A stretch of 52,673 bases of DNA, from assembly GCA_016938685.1 (NCBI GenBank), contig JAFGUD010000418.1:1-52673 (forward strand). Direction: 5' to 3'. A program made the position numbers and the translations under genes. This DNA is from Bacteroidales bacterium (GTDB taxonomy: Bacteria; Bacteroidota; Bacteroidia; Bacteroidales; JAFGUD01). The notes beneath the pieces are model-generated. The model saw nothing but the letters and a program-made list of their open reading frames with translations. It was not told where the DNA came from and ran no database searches. Positions within the stretch are counted from its first letter, which is position 1; each line of letters opens with the position of its first letter. Below are positions 16,869 to 26,359 of the stretch, piece by piece.

Positions 16869-17699
16869 TTAAAACAAAAATAAAAAATTCATTACAAATC
16901 CTTGAATTACTTCTCCTGTTTCGTGATTTAGTTGTGAACCAAATAAACTGTGAGGAATTGAATAAATTATGAGCAACAGAATAGATGCAATTATTGTTAC
17001 AATAGGGCGTTCTTTTTTGATGTTTAAAACAACAGCTATTATCCAACCTAGTAAACCAATCAACGTTTTATTATCAGTTAAGTCCCAGCCAAAAGGAATC
17101 CCAGTCCACAAATCGCCAAACGCAAATTTTTGTATAATTGGGCCTAAAATTCCACCACCAAGAATTAGAAGAATAAGCGTGTAAATACCATATTTTTTAA
17201 AGGAAGAATCTTTTCTAAAAGCTAAAATTCCTGTAAATGTTGAGAATAACATTGCGAGAAACATGAATAAAATATGCGGAATAAGAAAATGAGCAGGAAC
17301 GTCGCCTTTGAATCTTATCACAACAGGATCAATTGAATTGTCGTAGATTATTTTGTTGCCTTCTGATAATTTCACAAAATATTCAAGTTTTCCGGCAGGA
17401 GGTTGATGAGGAAGACTGCCAATTAAACCATCTTCTGTTCTTTTCATAACGATATCTGTTAATGGTTCATTTGTAGGATATTTGTGATAGCTTAAAGTTC
17501 CTTCTATTTCTTCGGGTAAATCAAAAATAACTTCTGCGTCAGTTTCGCCTCCGTGAGATGTTATGAATTTTATTTTGTATTGTTGTGAGTTTATTGTTAA
17601 AATTTCACTTTTAGGATAAGTCGGTCCGGTTTTTCGTTGGTAGTATGCTGCTAGAAAAGTTATTAGAATTGCTAATAGCCAGATATGAATTTTTTTCAT
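16869..17699 (-). CDS. Membrane protein of unknown function
   Basis: 276 residues from the chosen start. An N-terminal hydrophobic anchor (MKKIHIWLLAILITFLAAYY) is followed by a soluble beta-rich region (about 22-140, with HGGETDAEVIFDLPEE and PPAGKLEYFVKL) that looks like an immunoglobulin-type domain. Five membrane helices come next (about 142-165, 173-197, 215-232, 236-256 and the C-terminal end), with a short FAFGDLWTGIPFGWDLTDNKT loop. The frame extends 13 codons further up, but that stretch overlaps the terminator hairpin at 17728-17762, so ATG at 17699 is the better start. I do not recognise the family. It converges on recO. Confidence 0.75.
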   Translation of the reverse strand: MKKIHIWLLAILITFLAAYYQRKTGPTYPKSEILTINSQQYKIKFITSHGGETDAEVIFDLPEEIEGTLSYHKYPTNEPLTDIVMKRTEDGLIGSLPHQPPAGKLEYFVKLSEGNKIIYDNSIDPVVIRFKGDVPAHFLIPHILFMFLAMLFSTFTGILAFRKDSSFKKYGIYTLILLILGGGILGPIIQKFAFGDLWTGIPFGWDLTDNKTLIGLLGWIIAVVLNIKKERPIVTIIASILLLIIYSIPHSLFGSQLNHETGEVIQGFVMNFLFLF

Positions 17700-17727
17700 G
17701 TGAATATTTATGCGGTTAATGTTCATA

Positions 17728-17762
17728 AAAAATGACATTAGTGAATTTCTAATGTCATTTTT
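17728..17762 (-). terminator. Intrinsic hairpin terminator after the TlpA-like gene
   Basis: A perfect 14-bp stem (17728-17741 with 17749-17762) has a seven-base loop. The arms begin and end in A and T runs, so it could work in both directions. It lies 35 bases beyond the stop of the TlpA-like gene (minus strand) and just upstream of the next minus-strand gene, separating the two units. Confidence 0.85.
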
Positions 17763-17796
17763 AGATTTGCAAATATATTACATTTTTTTTAAAATG

Positions 17797-18780
17797 CTAT
17801 TTGTCAAAAATTTCAGATAATTTTTCGTGTAAAGCGCTACCTCTTAGGTTTTTAGCAATTATTTTTCCTTCCGGATCAATAAGAAAGTTTGCGGGAATTG
17901 ATGATATGCCGTATTCTCTACCGGCTGAGCTGTTCCAACCTTGTAGGTCACTTACTTGTGTCCATGTTAAACCGTCTTTTTCTATTGCAGCAACCCAGTC
18001 AGCCTTTTTATTGTCTAATGAAACGCCATAAACAGTAAATCCTTTGTCGTGATATTTGTTAAAAGCATCTACAACATTTGGGTTTTCGCCTCTACAAGGT
18101 CTGCACCAAGCTGCCCAGAAATCTATTAATACGTATTGTCCTCTAAGTGAAGAAAGTTTAACCATTTCTCCGTCAGGATTTTCTAATTCAATTTCCGGAG
18201 CAATTGAGCCAACAGCTGTTTTAAGTTCGCTAGAAATCATTTTATTATACTCCATTACAAAAGTATTTTCTTTTATTGGATCTAATGATTTCAAAAAAGT
18301 ATTGTGAGCATCTATGTTTTTACCCGTTTCAATTGCCATTGCAAATAAAACAACAGCAAGAGAACCTGGATTTTCTTTCATTAGGTTTAAAATATATGTT
18401 TCTGCTTCTTTTTCAGTTGTTAATAATTTATATCCATCTAAAGACTCATTGAATATGGTTGTTCCTTCTGAACCTTCAACAGTAAAATCTCCTGTTAAAT
18501 CATAAGTAACTGTAATTTTTTCTTTAGGTTTTATGTCTAATACTCGAGAATTTTCTTTATCCAATTCTAATACGTATAAATCCTCATTTGTTATATCTAC
18601 GACAAAATTAAATTTACCGTCAGTTATGTCGGATGTTGCTATAACATCATTCGAATAAGCATTTAATAAGTTGATTTTGCTGTAATTAGAATTTAATACT
18701 TCTCCGGTTATTTTAACATTTTGACCGAAAACAGAGCTTGAAATTATAATTAAGCTAAACAGAAATAATTTGAATTTCAT
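17797..18780 (-). CDS. TlpA-like thiol-disulfide oxidoreductase with N-terminal DUF4369-type domain
   Basis: 327 residues. A signal peptide (about 1-19, ending VFGQ) leads into a beta-rich domain of about 100 residues resembling DUF4369, a helical linker, and a thioredoxin-fold domain (about 190-327). The redox pair is C226 and C229 in WCRPC, preceded by GQYVLIDFWAAW; the cis-proline loop is in SSIPANFLID. Proteins of this layout are common in Bacteroidota and act in the periplasm, usually as reductases for cytochrome maturation or for unfolded proteins. The exact partner is unknown. A -7-like TATCTTTG box on the minus strand (forward 18806-18813) lies 26 bases before the start. The gene is transcribed alone, ending at the strong hairpin. 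Confidence 0.9.
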   Translation of the reverse strand: MKFKLFLFSLIIISSSVFGQNVKITGEVLNSNYSKINLLNAYSNDVIATSDITDGKFNFVVDITNEDLYVLELDKENSRVLDIKPKEKITVTYDLTGDFTVEGSEGTTIFNESLDGYKLLTTEKEAETYILNLMKENPGSLAVVLFAMAIETGKNIDAHNTFLKSLDPIKENTFVMEYNKMISSELKTAVGSIAPEIELENPDGEMVKLSSLRGQYVLIDFWAAWCRPCRGENPNVVDAFNKYHDKGFTVYGVSLDNKKADWVAAIEKDGLTWTQVSDLQGWNSSAGREYGISSIPANFLIDPEGKIIAKNLRGSALHEKLSEIFDK

Positions 18781-18852
18781 GATATATGTTTTAAAGTTTA
18801 TATTGCAAAGATAACGTTTTTTGCATTTGTGAAATTTTTGAAAATTCGGATA

Positions 18853-20166
18853 TTAAGGTTTTTTAATTTTTTTGTAAAAATCAATTGCTTCAGCAACAAC
18901 AAAAGTGCTTCCTCCAATAAAAATAAGTTCGTTTTCTTCTGTTTTTTCATTTGCTTTTTTTATTGCTTCTTCAACTGTTGAAAAAGTTTCTCCTTGTAAT
19001 CCGTGATTTTCCGCCTGATTTTGAAGGTCTTTTTCATTTAAAGAACGTGGAATTTGTGCTTTTGTAAAATAATATTCTGCTTCTGAAGGTAAAATTCTGA
19101 AAATTTTTGATAAATCTTTGTCGTTTACTGCACCAAAAACAAAATGTAGTTTTTTGTAATTCAATTGTTTTAGTTGAGATACAACGTTTAAAATTCCGTC
19201 GTAATTGTGACCTGCATCGCAAATTATTTTCGGATTTTCACTTAAAGTTTGCCAACGCCCCATTATTCCGGTGTTTTTCACTATCCTTTTTAAACCATTT
19301 CTGATGTTCTTTTCATCAATATTAAAATGTTTTTTTAATAATTCTACGGAATTTAAAATTGCAGCAATATTAAGTTGTTGGTATTCGCCGGGTAGTTCAA
19401 AAATTAAACCTTCGTATAATAATTCGCCGTGTTTTTCGATGTTGAAAACAAGTTGATTTTGAGCATTATGAACATAATTTTTGACCGAATATGAGTGGTC
19501 GGCAAAGAAAATTGGAGCATCAACTTGTTGTGCTTTTTTTGAAAAAACGGCTTTTATTTCAGGTTTTGTTTCTCCTATTACAATTGGAATGTTTTTTTTG
19601 ATTATTCCGGCTTTTTCGCCTGCTATTTGAGTTAATTCTGTGCCGAGAAATTGTGTGTGGTCATAACCAATGTTTGTGATTATTGATAAAATTGGAGAAA
19701 TAATATTTGTAGAATCCAATCTTCCTCCCATTCCCACTTCTATTACAGCAACGTCAATATTTTGTTGAGCAAAATATTCAAATGCCATAGCAACAGTAAT
19801 TTGAAAAAATGAAGCCGATAATTTTGTAAAAAAATCTGAATGTTTTGCTGTAAAATCTATAACAAATTCTTTAGAAACCATTTCTCCGTTAATTCTTATT
19901 CTTTCTCTAAAATCCAAATAGTGAGGAGAAGTATAAAGTCCTGTTTTGTAGCCTGCTTCCTGCAAAACAGATGCTAAACTGTGAGCAGTTGATCCTTTGC
20001 CGTTTGTTCCGGCAATGTGAATTGTCTTAAATTTTTTGTGTGGGTTGTCTAGATAATTATCAAGAGCTATTGTGTCTTTCAAATCGGCTTTGTATGCTGC
20101 ATTCCCAATTCGTTGAAACATTGGCAATTGTTGGAATAAATATTCGAGAGTTTGTTCGTAATTCAT
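18853..20166 (-). CDS. folC: Bifunctional dihydrofolate/folylpolyglutamate synthase
   Basis: Mur-ligase-family enzyme that adds glutamate to dihydropteroate and extends the folate tail. The ATP-binding loop GTNGKGS is at residues 53-59, followed by GLYTSPHYLDFRERIRING (the folate-binding region), DVAVIEVGMGGRLDSTN, and NIGYDHTQFLG, which carries the metal-binding histidine. The C-terminal domain has CDAGHNYDG and FVFGAVNDKD. 437 residues is the family length. It has no close operon partner: the TlpA-like gene starts 72 bases downstream on the same strand. Confidence 0.95.
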   Translation of the reverse strand: MNYEQTLEYLFQQLPMFQRIGNAAYKADLKDTIALDNYLDNPHKKFKTIHIAGTNGKGSTAHSLASVLQEAGYKTGLYTSPHYLDFRERIRINGEMVSKEFVIDFTAKHSDFFTKLSASFFQITVAMAFEYFAQQNIDVAVIEVGMGGRLDSTNIISPILSIITNIGYDHTQFLGTELTQIAGEKAGIIKKNIPIVIGETKPEIKAVFSKKAQQVDAPIFFADHSYSVKNYVHNAQNQLVFNIEKHGELLYEGLIFELPGEYQQLNIAAILNSVELLKKHFNIDEKNIRNGLKRIVKNTGIMGRWQTLSENPKIICDAGHNYDGILNVVSQLKQLNYKKLHFVFGAVNDKDLSKIFRILPSEAEYYFTKAQIPRSLNEKDLQNQAENHGLQGETFSTVEEAIKKANEKTEENELIFIGGSTFVVAEAIDFYKKIKKP

Positions 20167-20258
20167 AAAGATGATATTTAGTTAACATTTCATAAGTTAA
20201 CTGATAGTTAGAAATACGAATTAATGGTTAAAATTTAGAGTTGAATATTGTTTCATCA

Positions 20259-20345
20259 GTTGAAAACACCTGATTGAGGCAACCTGCCTGTATTTTTCAA
20301 CTTGTGCATCTGGCGGGTGTTTTCACCTGCCTGTGTTTTTCAACT
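20259..20345. repeat. Short direct and inverted repeat cluster in the folC/A2M gap
   Basis: This sits in the 306-base gap 20167-20472. A 21-base unit beginning ACCTGCCTGT occurs at 20282-20302 and 20325-20345 with one mismatch and a period of 43. GTTGAAAACACCTG (20259-20272) is nearly the reverse complement of the GGGTGTTTTCACC stretch near 20314-20326. The whole can fold into a compact structure. It has no coding capacity. The rest of the gap holds only AT-rich sequence and the promoter of the next gene. Confidence 0.65.
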
Positions 20346-20418
20346 ATTAATTCGAATTATAAATGTTTACAAAAGTAAAAAATTTAGTTCATTTATCAAT
20401 TTTGAGGTTTATTAACGG

Positions 20419-20447
20419 TTTGAATTCAGACAAAAGAGATATATTTG
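20419..20447 (+). promoter_or_regulatory. Bacteroidota-type promoter for the alpha-2-macroglobulin gene
   Basis: TTTG at 20419-20422, a 17-base spacer and TATATTTG at 20440-20447 match the -33/-7 pattern of the phylum. The start codon is 25 bases beyond the -7 box, giving a short leader. Confidence 0.55.
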
Positions 20448-20472
20448 TAAATCAATCATTAACTAACTTCCA

Positions 20473-23400
20473 ATGAAAACAAAAATCTTGTTATTTGTTC
20501 TATTTTCTGCTTTTTTGTCAACTAATGTCTTTTCACAGAATATTATAAGCGACCGAAAATCTTCTGAAATGACTTATGTTTATAAGTTGAGTGAAAATAA
20601 AACCGAATATATTTACAAAAGAGGAATCAAAAAATTTAAAAAAGATATATTAACCAATTTGGTTGATTCTTTTCCAACCGATTCTCAGTTTAATAAAACT
20701 TTAGATGTTGGCTATTATGCTTTTGTAAATACTCAAGAAGGTTATTTGCAATATAATGTTTACACCGAAAGTGATATTCTTGTTTATTCTTTGGTGAATA
20801 ATAGGGACATTATTTTTAAAATTTATAACAAAGACGGAAAATTAGTTGATAACGCAAAAGTTTTCATCAAAAATAAAAAAGTAAAATTCGATGAAAAAAC
20901 AAAATCCTATTTGTTTTCAAAAGGCAAAAAAAATGGTCTTGTGAAAATAGAATATGATGATAAGAACTATTATTATACTTTATCTGAAGAAAATACTTGG
21001 AAATATAATTATTATAGAGGTTTTAGGAATAGTGTGAGAAATTTTAATTATAAAATTTCTGGTTTTTTTAGTTGTTTGTTCAATCCATATTATTGTGATG
21101 ATTTAAGTGAAAATTCGTATTTGGTTTTTAATAAACCCAAGTATAAACCAAATGACACAGTAAAATTTAAAGCTTTTATTACTAATAAAAATGGAAAACC
21201 TTATGACAAACAGCTTGACGTTTGGGTTGACCAATATTCATATTCTCCAACAAAGAAGATAGGTGAAGTTAGTTCATACAGAGATGGAGCATATTCGTAT
21301 GAGTTTGTTTTGGCTGATTCTTTGAATTTAAAGGTTGATAATACTTATTATGTTACGTTGCAAACTCCAAAAGGGAGGCGAATTCTAAACGGAAATTTCT
21401 ATTACGAAGACTATGAATTAAATAATATAAAGCTTTCTCTTCGCACAAATAATAATACAACTCAGTACGAAGATGTTCCTTTTTTGCTTTATATTCAGGC
21501 TAATGATAATAACGGAATGAACTTGCCGGGAGCAAAAGCTGATATTAAAATTTCACTTTCTTATACAAATAGTTTTTTTAAAAGTTATTCTGTTCTTCCA
21601 TACACGATATGGGAAACAAAAAAAGTATTGGATAATTTTGGTGAAACAACTGTTCAAATTCCGGATTCGATATTTAATAAAATTGACTTGACTTATGATG
21701 TTACAGTTAATGTCAAAACGCCTGATTATGAGGAATTATCTCAGTCTAAAACCATTGTTTATTATAAAAAACTTTCAGAACTTGAAGCAAAGGCTGTAAA
21801 TGATTCGATTGAAATAGTTTTTAAACAAAATGGAAAAGAAATTTCAAAATCCGGCGAGTTAACTTTTTATTCTTTGAATAATGAAGAAAAGAAACAAGTT
21901 ACATTGCCATACAAAGATAAAATCGACATCAATGTTTCATATTTTTCTTTTAAAACTGATGATGAAACTGTTTACAAATATTTGAATTCTGTTCCGAATG
22001 AAGTTTTAATGACAGGAAGCCGAGACAAAGATTCTGTTAAATTTGTTATAAATAATCCGCATAAAATTCCTGTTCAATATCAAATTTACTACGGAAATAA
22101 AGAAATTGTACGTGGAAATACTTCCGACAAATTTGTTTTTGCCGAAAAATCAAAAAATAAAAATATTTATACAATTCAAGCTCAATATGTGTGGGGCGGA
22201 CAGCCTTTTTCAATTAATAAACAGCTTGATTTATACAAAAACACGCTTAACATTGAGTTAGAAAATCCTGACAAAGTATTTCCGGGTGAAAATGTTGATT
22301 TTAAAATTCACGTTACCGATTACAAAGGAAATCCTGTTGAAAACACAGACCTCACAGTTTATTCTTATACTTCAAAATTTAATGCTTCCGGTCCAAGTAT
22401 TCCAGATTTTAATAAAGTGAAAAAATCAACTAAATACTATGATAATTATTCAATTACAGATGCATTTGGTAGTAATAGCATATATTACGAAAAACTTGAT
22501 TTTGAAAAATGGCACAAATTATTTGATTTGGACAAAGAAGAATACTATAAATTTTTGTACACTGATTCTGTTTACAAAAATACAGTTCAGTTACATGACG
22601 GAAGCTCACAATTTGCTGTTTTTGTGATGATTGACGGAGAAATTCAGCCTATTTCATATATTTTAGTCGATGGAATTCCTGTTTACTTTGGTTGGAGTAA
22701 TACTCAGCCATATTCTATCAATATTGATGCTAATTACACCCGAAATATTGTTATTAGAACTAAAAATAGAATTGTTCGATTGAATTATTTTAAGTTAGAA
22801 AAAGGTAAAAAAAATATTATTGCCATAAATGCTGAAAATACAACTCCTAAAAACAAGTATAAATATTATCAAAATATTGAAATAGAAAAAGCAAACAAAA
22901 AACTTTCTAAATATGAGAAATATCTTTTATATACATATATGATGTTCTCACAAAAAACCTACAAATATGATTACTATTCTTATTATTATAACCAAAATAA
23001 TGAGGTTCAATATTTGAAGCAAAATGATAACGTTTATAAACTTGGAAATCAACAGGAAATGTTGCCGTTTATTCAGGATAAAGTTTTATATAAAAAGATT
23101 GACGGAAAGCAATATAATTTCAAATACGAACACTTTTACAGCTACGAATTTTCTGATTTGAAAATTAAAATGAAAGAGTTGGATAAAAAAGATTTTCCAA
23201 AAAAAGTGCTAAAATACGGAGCAAAATCACTTCTGGAAAATATAGCTTATACGGAAAAATCACTTGAAAAAGATTGGAAAAATCAAATTTTAAATGTGAG
23301 AAGAGAATTGTATTATAGCTCTTATTACGGTGCATATTCATTGTTGAATTTTGAGTTTTATAATGAGGATTTTACAGACATTGCAAATATTATTTTGTAT

Positions 23401-26256
23401 AATAAATTGGATAGTAATTATGTTTTATTGCCCGGAAACTCACGAAAAGTTTATCTAAGACTGGGAAATTATTCTTTGTCCTTATTAAAAACAGATAAAT
23501 CGGTTATTTGTGTTGATAATATTAAAGTTGATTCAAGCACAGTTTCTTTTTATAGAATAAATTTACCTGATGTTGACAATAATAATGAAGATTTTGAAAA
23601 TATTGATTTCATTTTAGATTCAATGTCGGTTAGAAATAATTGGCGAAGTGAGGCAAATTATAATAAAATTGCGGAACTTTTATCAAAAATTGATTTTGAA
23701 AAAACTGCTGATGTTTTTGATTGTTTTGTTGATGAAAAATCTGATTATTCTCAATTGTTTAAGGTAGAAAACACCACAAATTTTGAAGTAGTTGAATTTG
23801 GAAATAATTTTAAAGATGGAAGTGTTTTAAGTGGGCATATTAAGAACAAGTCCGGAGTTGTTCAGCCAAATTCAATAATTGAATGTGTTGGTTCTGATGT
23901 TAAAACAAAAACCAATAAATATGGATATTTTGAAATTAAACCTTCTGCAAATTGCAAAAGTCTTTTTATAACAACACCAAACGGTAAAAAAGGACAAGTA
24001 GATTTTTCTAAAACAGGTCTTGAAATTACTTCTTTTGATGGTGTTTATAATGATTATTATTTCGGTTATGGAGGCTATCCAGGAGAGTATAATAAGTATG
24101 AGTTAGAAGAATGTGTTTCTGGTACAAGAGTCATTTCTGTGAGTAAAAAAGAAAAATCAAAATATTCTGTTTCAGAGGTAATTAATGTAAGAGATGAAAA
24201 TGTTCGAATATCAGATAATTTTGATTTTGAGGGTGTTTCTGATGATTATTTTTTTGTTGCTGTTTCTGATACTGCTGTGTTTACGAACATAACTTTAAAT
24301 GGAAATTCTCAAGATAATCAAGAAGACACTCTTCCAAAACTTCAAATGAGCCAAAGTTCAATCCGTGATAATTTTTCGGATTATGCTTTCTGGCAACCAA
24401 AACTTTTAACTGATGCAAATGGCGATGTGAAATTTTCTGTTACTTTTCCTGATGATATTACAAGATGGGATGTGAACGTTATTGGAATGGCGGATAAAAA
24501 ACTTTCAGGGCTTGAACAAACTACAATAAAATCCTACAAAGCAGTGATGTCGCAGTTGGCAATTCCTCGATTTTTAGTCGAAGGTGATTCTGTTAATGTT
24601 ATTGGCAAAACCACTAATTATACTTCTGATACTCTTGATATTACTACAAATTTTGTGTTGAATGACTCTCCTATGTGGTTTAAAAAATACAAACTTTTTG
24701 AACCGGTTATCGACACAATGTTTTTAACAGCTACAAGACAGGATTCAATGAAAATTAAGTATTTTCTGGAAACTGAAACAGGTTATGTTGACGGCGAAGA
24801 GAGATATGTCCCAATAAATCGTATTGGCGTCGAGGTGGCAAATGGACATTTTTACGTTTTGGATAAAAAGTCACAGGAAGTTGAAATTAATACAGATACA
24901 ATTCAGTCGAATTTTAAAATTTCGGCGGTAACTGATGAATTAGATGTGTTTTTATATGAATCTAGTCGAGTTCAGTCGTATAAATATTATTGCAACGAAC
25001 AATTGGCTTCAAAACTTTATGCTTTTTTGGCCGAAAAAACAATCAAGGAATTTCAAGGTGAAAATTTCAAAAAAGACCGACAAATTAAGCGAATTATAAA
25101 TAAACTTGAAAAACACAAAAATAAAGACGGACTTTGGGGCTGGTGGGAAGATTCTCCAACTACTTATTGGATAACTTTGCATGTTGTTAATGTTTTGCTC
25201 AATGCTCAGGAAGCCGGCTACAATGTTAATGTTAATTTTGAATCAATTAGCCACGAAATTGTTTGGCAATATCCTCAATTATCTGATAACTACAAACTTT
25301 ATGCTTTGGAAATTCTACAAAAAATAGGCGTTGTTGAAATGAATTATAGCGAATATCTAGATAAATTACAAACTAAGAAAATGAGTGTTTTGGATTATTT
25401 CAGAACAATTATTATTCGTGAAAATGCCGGAATACAAGTTGATTTGGATTCTGTTATGGATTATAAAAAGGAATCGCTTTACGGTAATATTTATTTTTCT
25501 GCTGACTATCAGGATTATTTCGTTTACAATAATGACGTGATTTTGACTTTATACGCTTATAAAATCCTGAAAGCTGCCGGAAATAATGACGATAAACTTT
25601 CTAAAATTAGAAATTATTTGCTTGAACAAAGACAATCTTGTTGGAGAAATACTTATGAAATTGCAATGATTATTGAAACCGTTTTGCCAGATTTTTTGAA
25701 TAAAAAAACAAAGTTTAAAAAAGCGGAATTGGTTATTGCTACTGATAAAGAACGTAAAATTACTGAATTCCCGTTTGAAATTGAAGTTGAAGATGTTGAC
25801 AATCTGAAAATAAAAAAATCTGGCGATGCTCCTGTTTATTTTGCAGTTTATGAAGAAAAATGGATTACTCAGCCAAACAAAAACAGTAAATATTTTGATG
25901 TGGAAACGTCTTTTGATAAAGGAGACACACTACAAGCCGGCGAAGAAACACAACTCAAAGTTACTCTTACTGTCAAAAAACGGGTAGAATATGTAATGGT
26001 TGAAATTCCTATTCCGGCAGGTTGTTCATACAAAAATAAAGAAGAATCTAGTTATGCTTGTCACACAGAGTTTTACAAAGATAAAGTGATAATGTATTTT
26101 AATGCTTTGGAGGCACATTCTTACGAATTTACAATAAATTTATTGCCAAGATATACAGGAAGATATACTTTAAATCCTGCCAAAGCAGAATTGATGTATC
26201 TTCCAATATTTTATGGAAATAATGAAGTAAAACAGGTAGTTGTTGAAGATAATTAA
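20473..26256 (+). CDS. Alpha-2-macroglobulin family protein with thioester motif
   Basis: 1927 residues with a signal peptide (MKTKILLFVLFSAFLS, cleavage near FSQ) and no lipobox, so it is periplasmic or secreted rather than lipid-anchored. An MG2-type domain begins near residue 218 (KPKYKPNDTVKFKAFI). The A2M domain (PF00207 type) begins near 1296 with DYAFWQPKLLTDANGDVKFS and FPDDITRWDV. The thioester motif is C1507-N-E-Q1510 in YYCNEQLASKL, followed by the alpha-toroid helical domain. The C-terminus is a receptor-binding-like beta domain. Bacterial homologues trap proteases that attack the envelope: cleavage of a bait region exposes the thioester, which links to the protease. Residues about 800-1000 are very rich in Tyr, Lys and Asn and match nothing I know. 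No PBP1C gene, the usual E. coli neighbour, is near, and no T9SS sorting domain is present. Confidence 0.9.
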   Translation: MKTKILLFVLFSAFLSTNVFSQNIISDRKSSEMTYVYKLSENKTEYIYKRGIKKFKKDILTNLVDSFPTDSQFNKTLDVGYYAFVNTQEGYLQYNVYTESDILVYSLVNNRDIIFKIYNKDGKLVDNAKVFIKNKKVKFDEKTKSYLFSKGKKNGLVKIEYDDKNYYYTLSEENTWKYNYYRGFRNSVRNFNYKISGFFSCLFNPYYCDDLSENSYLVFNKPKYKPNDTVKFKAFITNKNGKPYDKQLDVWVDQYSYSPTKKIGEVSSYRDGAYSYEFVLADSLNLKVDNTYYVTLQTPKGRRILNGNFYYEDYELNNIKLSLRTNNNTTQYEDVPFLLYIQANDNNGMNLPGAKADIKISLSYTNSFFKSYSVLPYTIWETKKVLDNFGETTVQIPDSIFNKIDLTYDVTVNVKTPDYEELSQSKTIVYYKKLSELEAKAVNDSIEIVFKQNGKEISKSGELTFYSLNNEEKKQVTLPYKDKIDINVSYFSFKTDDETVYKYLNSVPNEVLMTGSRDKDSVKFVINNPHKIPVQYQIYYGNKEIVRGNTSDKFVFAEKSKNKNIYTIQAQYVWGGQPFSINKQLDLYKNTLNIELENPDKVFPGENVDFKIHVTDYKGNPVENTDLTVYSYTSKFNASGPSIPDFNKVKKSTKYYDNYSITDAFGSNSIYYEKLDFEKWHKLFDLDKEEYYKFLYTDSVYKNTVQLHDGSSQFAVFVMIDGEIQPISYILVDGIPVYFGWSNTQPYSINIDANYTRNIVIRTKNRIVRLNYFKLEKGKKNIIAINAENTTPKNKYKYYQNIEIEKANKKLSKYEKYLLYTYMMFSQKTYKYDYYSYYYNQNNEVQYLKQNDNVYKLGNQQEMLPFIQDKVLYKKIDGKQYNFKYEHFYSYEFSDLKIKMKELDKKDFPKKVLKYGAKSLLENIAYTEKSLEKDWKNQILNVRRELYYSSYYGAYSLLNFEFYNEDFTDIANIILYNKLDSNYVLLPGNSRKVYLRLGNYSLSLLKTDKSVICVDNIKVDSSTVSFYRINLPDVDNNNEDFENIDFILDSMSVRNNWRSEANYNKIAELLSKIDFEKTADVFDCFVDEKSDYSQLFKVENTTNFEVVEFGNNFKDGSVLSGHIKNKSGVVQPNSIIECVGSDVKTKTNKYGYFEIKPSANCKSLFITTPNGKKGQVDFSKTGLEITSFDGVYNDYYFGYGGYPGEYNKYELEECVSGTRVISVSKKEKSKYSVSEVINVRDENVRISDNFDFEGVSDDYFFVAVSDTAVFTNITLNGNSQDNQEDTLPKLQMSQSSIRDNFSDYAFWQPKLLTDANGDVKFSVTFPDDITRWDVNVIGMADKKLSGLEQTTIKSYKAVMSQLAIPRFLVEGDSVNVIGKTTNYTSDTLDITTNFVLNDSPMWFKKYKLFEPVIDTMFLTATRQDSMKIKYFLETETGYVDGEERYVPINRIGVEVANGHFYVLDKKSQEVEINTDTIQSNFKISAVTDELDVFLYESSRVQSYKYYCNEQLASKLYAFLAEKTIKEFQGENFKKDRQIKRIINKLEKHKNKDGLWGWWEDSPTTYWITLHVVNVLLNAQEAGYNVNVNFESISHEIVWQYPQLSDNYKLYALEILQKIGVVEMNYSEYLDKLQTKKMSVLDYFRTIIIRENAGIQVDLDSVMDYKKESLYGNIYFSADYQDYFVYNNDVILTLYAYKILKAAGNNDDKLSKIRNYLLEQRQSCWRNTYEIAMIIETVLPDFLNKKTKFKKAELVIATDKERKITEFPFEIEVEDVDNLKIKKSGDAPVYFAVYEEKWITQPNKNSKYFDVETSFDKGDTLQAGEETQLKVTLTVKKRVEYVMVEIPIPAGCSYKNKEESSYACHTEFYKDKVIMYFNALEAHSYEFTINLLPRYTGRYTLNPAKAELMYLPIFYGNNEVKQVVVEDN

Positions 26257-26278
26257 GTGGCAGAGTAAAAAGTTGTCA

Positions 26279-26352
26279 AGTTATCGAGTTGTCGCGTTTG
26301 TTTATAAATTGACAAAGTCTAAAACTCGATAACTAACTACTCGATAACTCGT
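26279..26352. repeat. Inverted GTTATCGAGT/ACTCGATAAC repeats between converging genes
   Basis: AGTTATCGAGTT (26279-26290) is the exact reverse complement of AACTCGATAACT (26323-26334), and a further ACTCGATAACT unit follows from 26339. Related AGTTGTC units lie around 26267-26293. It lies between the converging A2M and DUF3109 genes and may serve as a loose bidirectional terminator, though no long T tract is present. Confidence 0.6.
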
Positions 26353-26359
26353 TACTGTT

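Noticed and set aside
17700..17738. Longer N-terminus of the unknown membrane protein
   Set aside because: The extra codons overlap a perfect terminator hairpin and precede a normal start followed by a clean membrane anchor.
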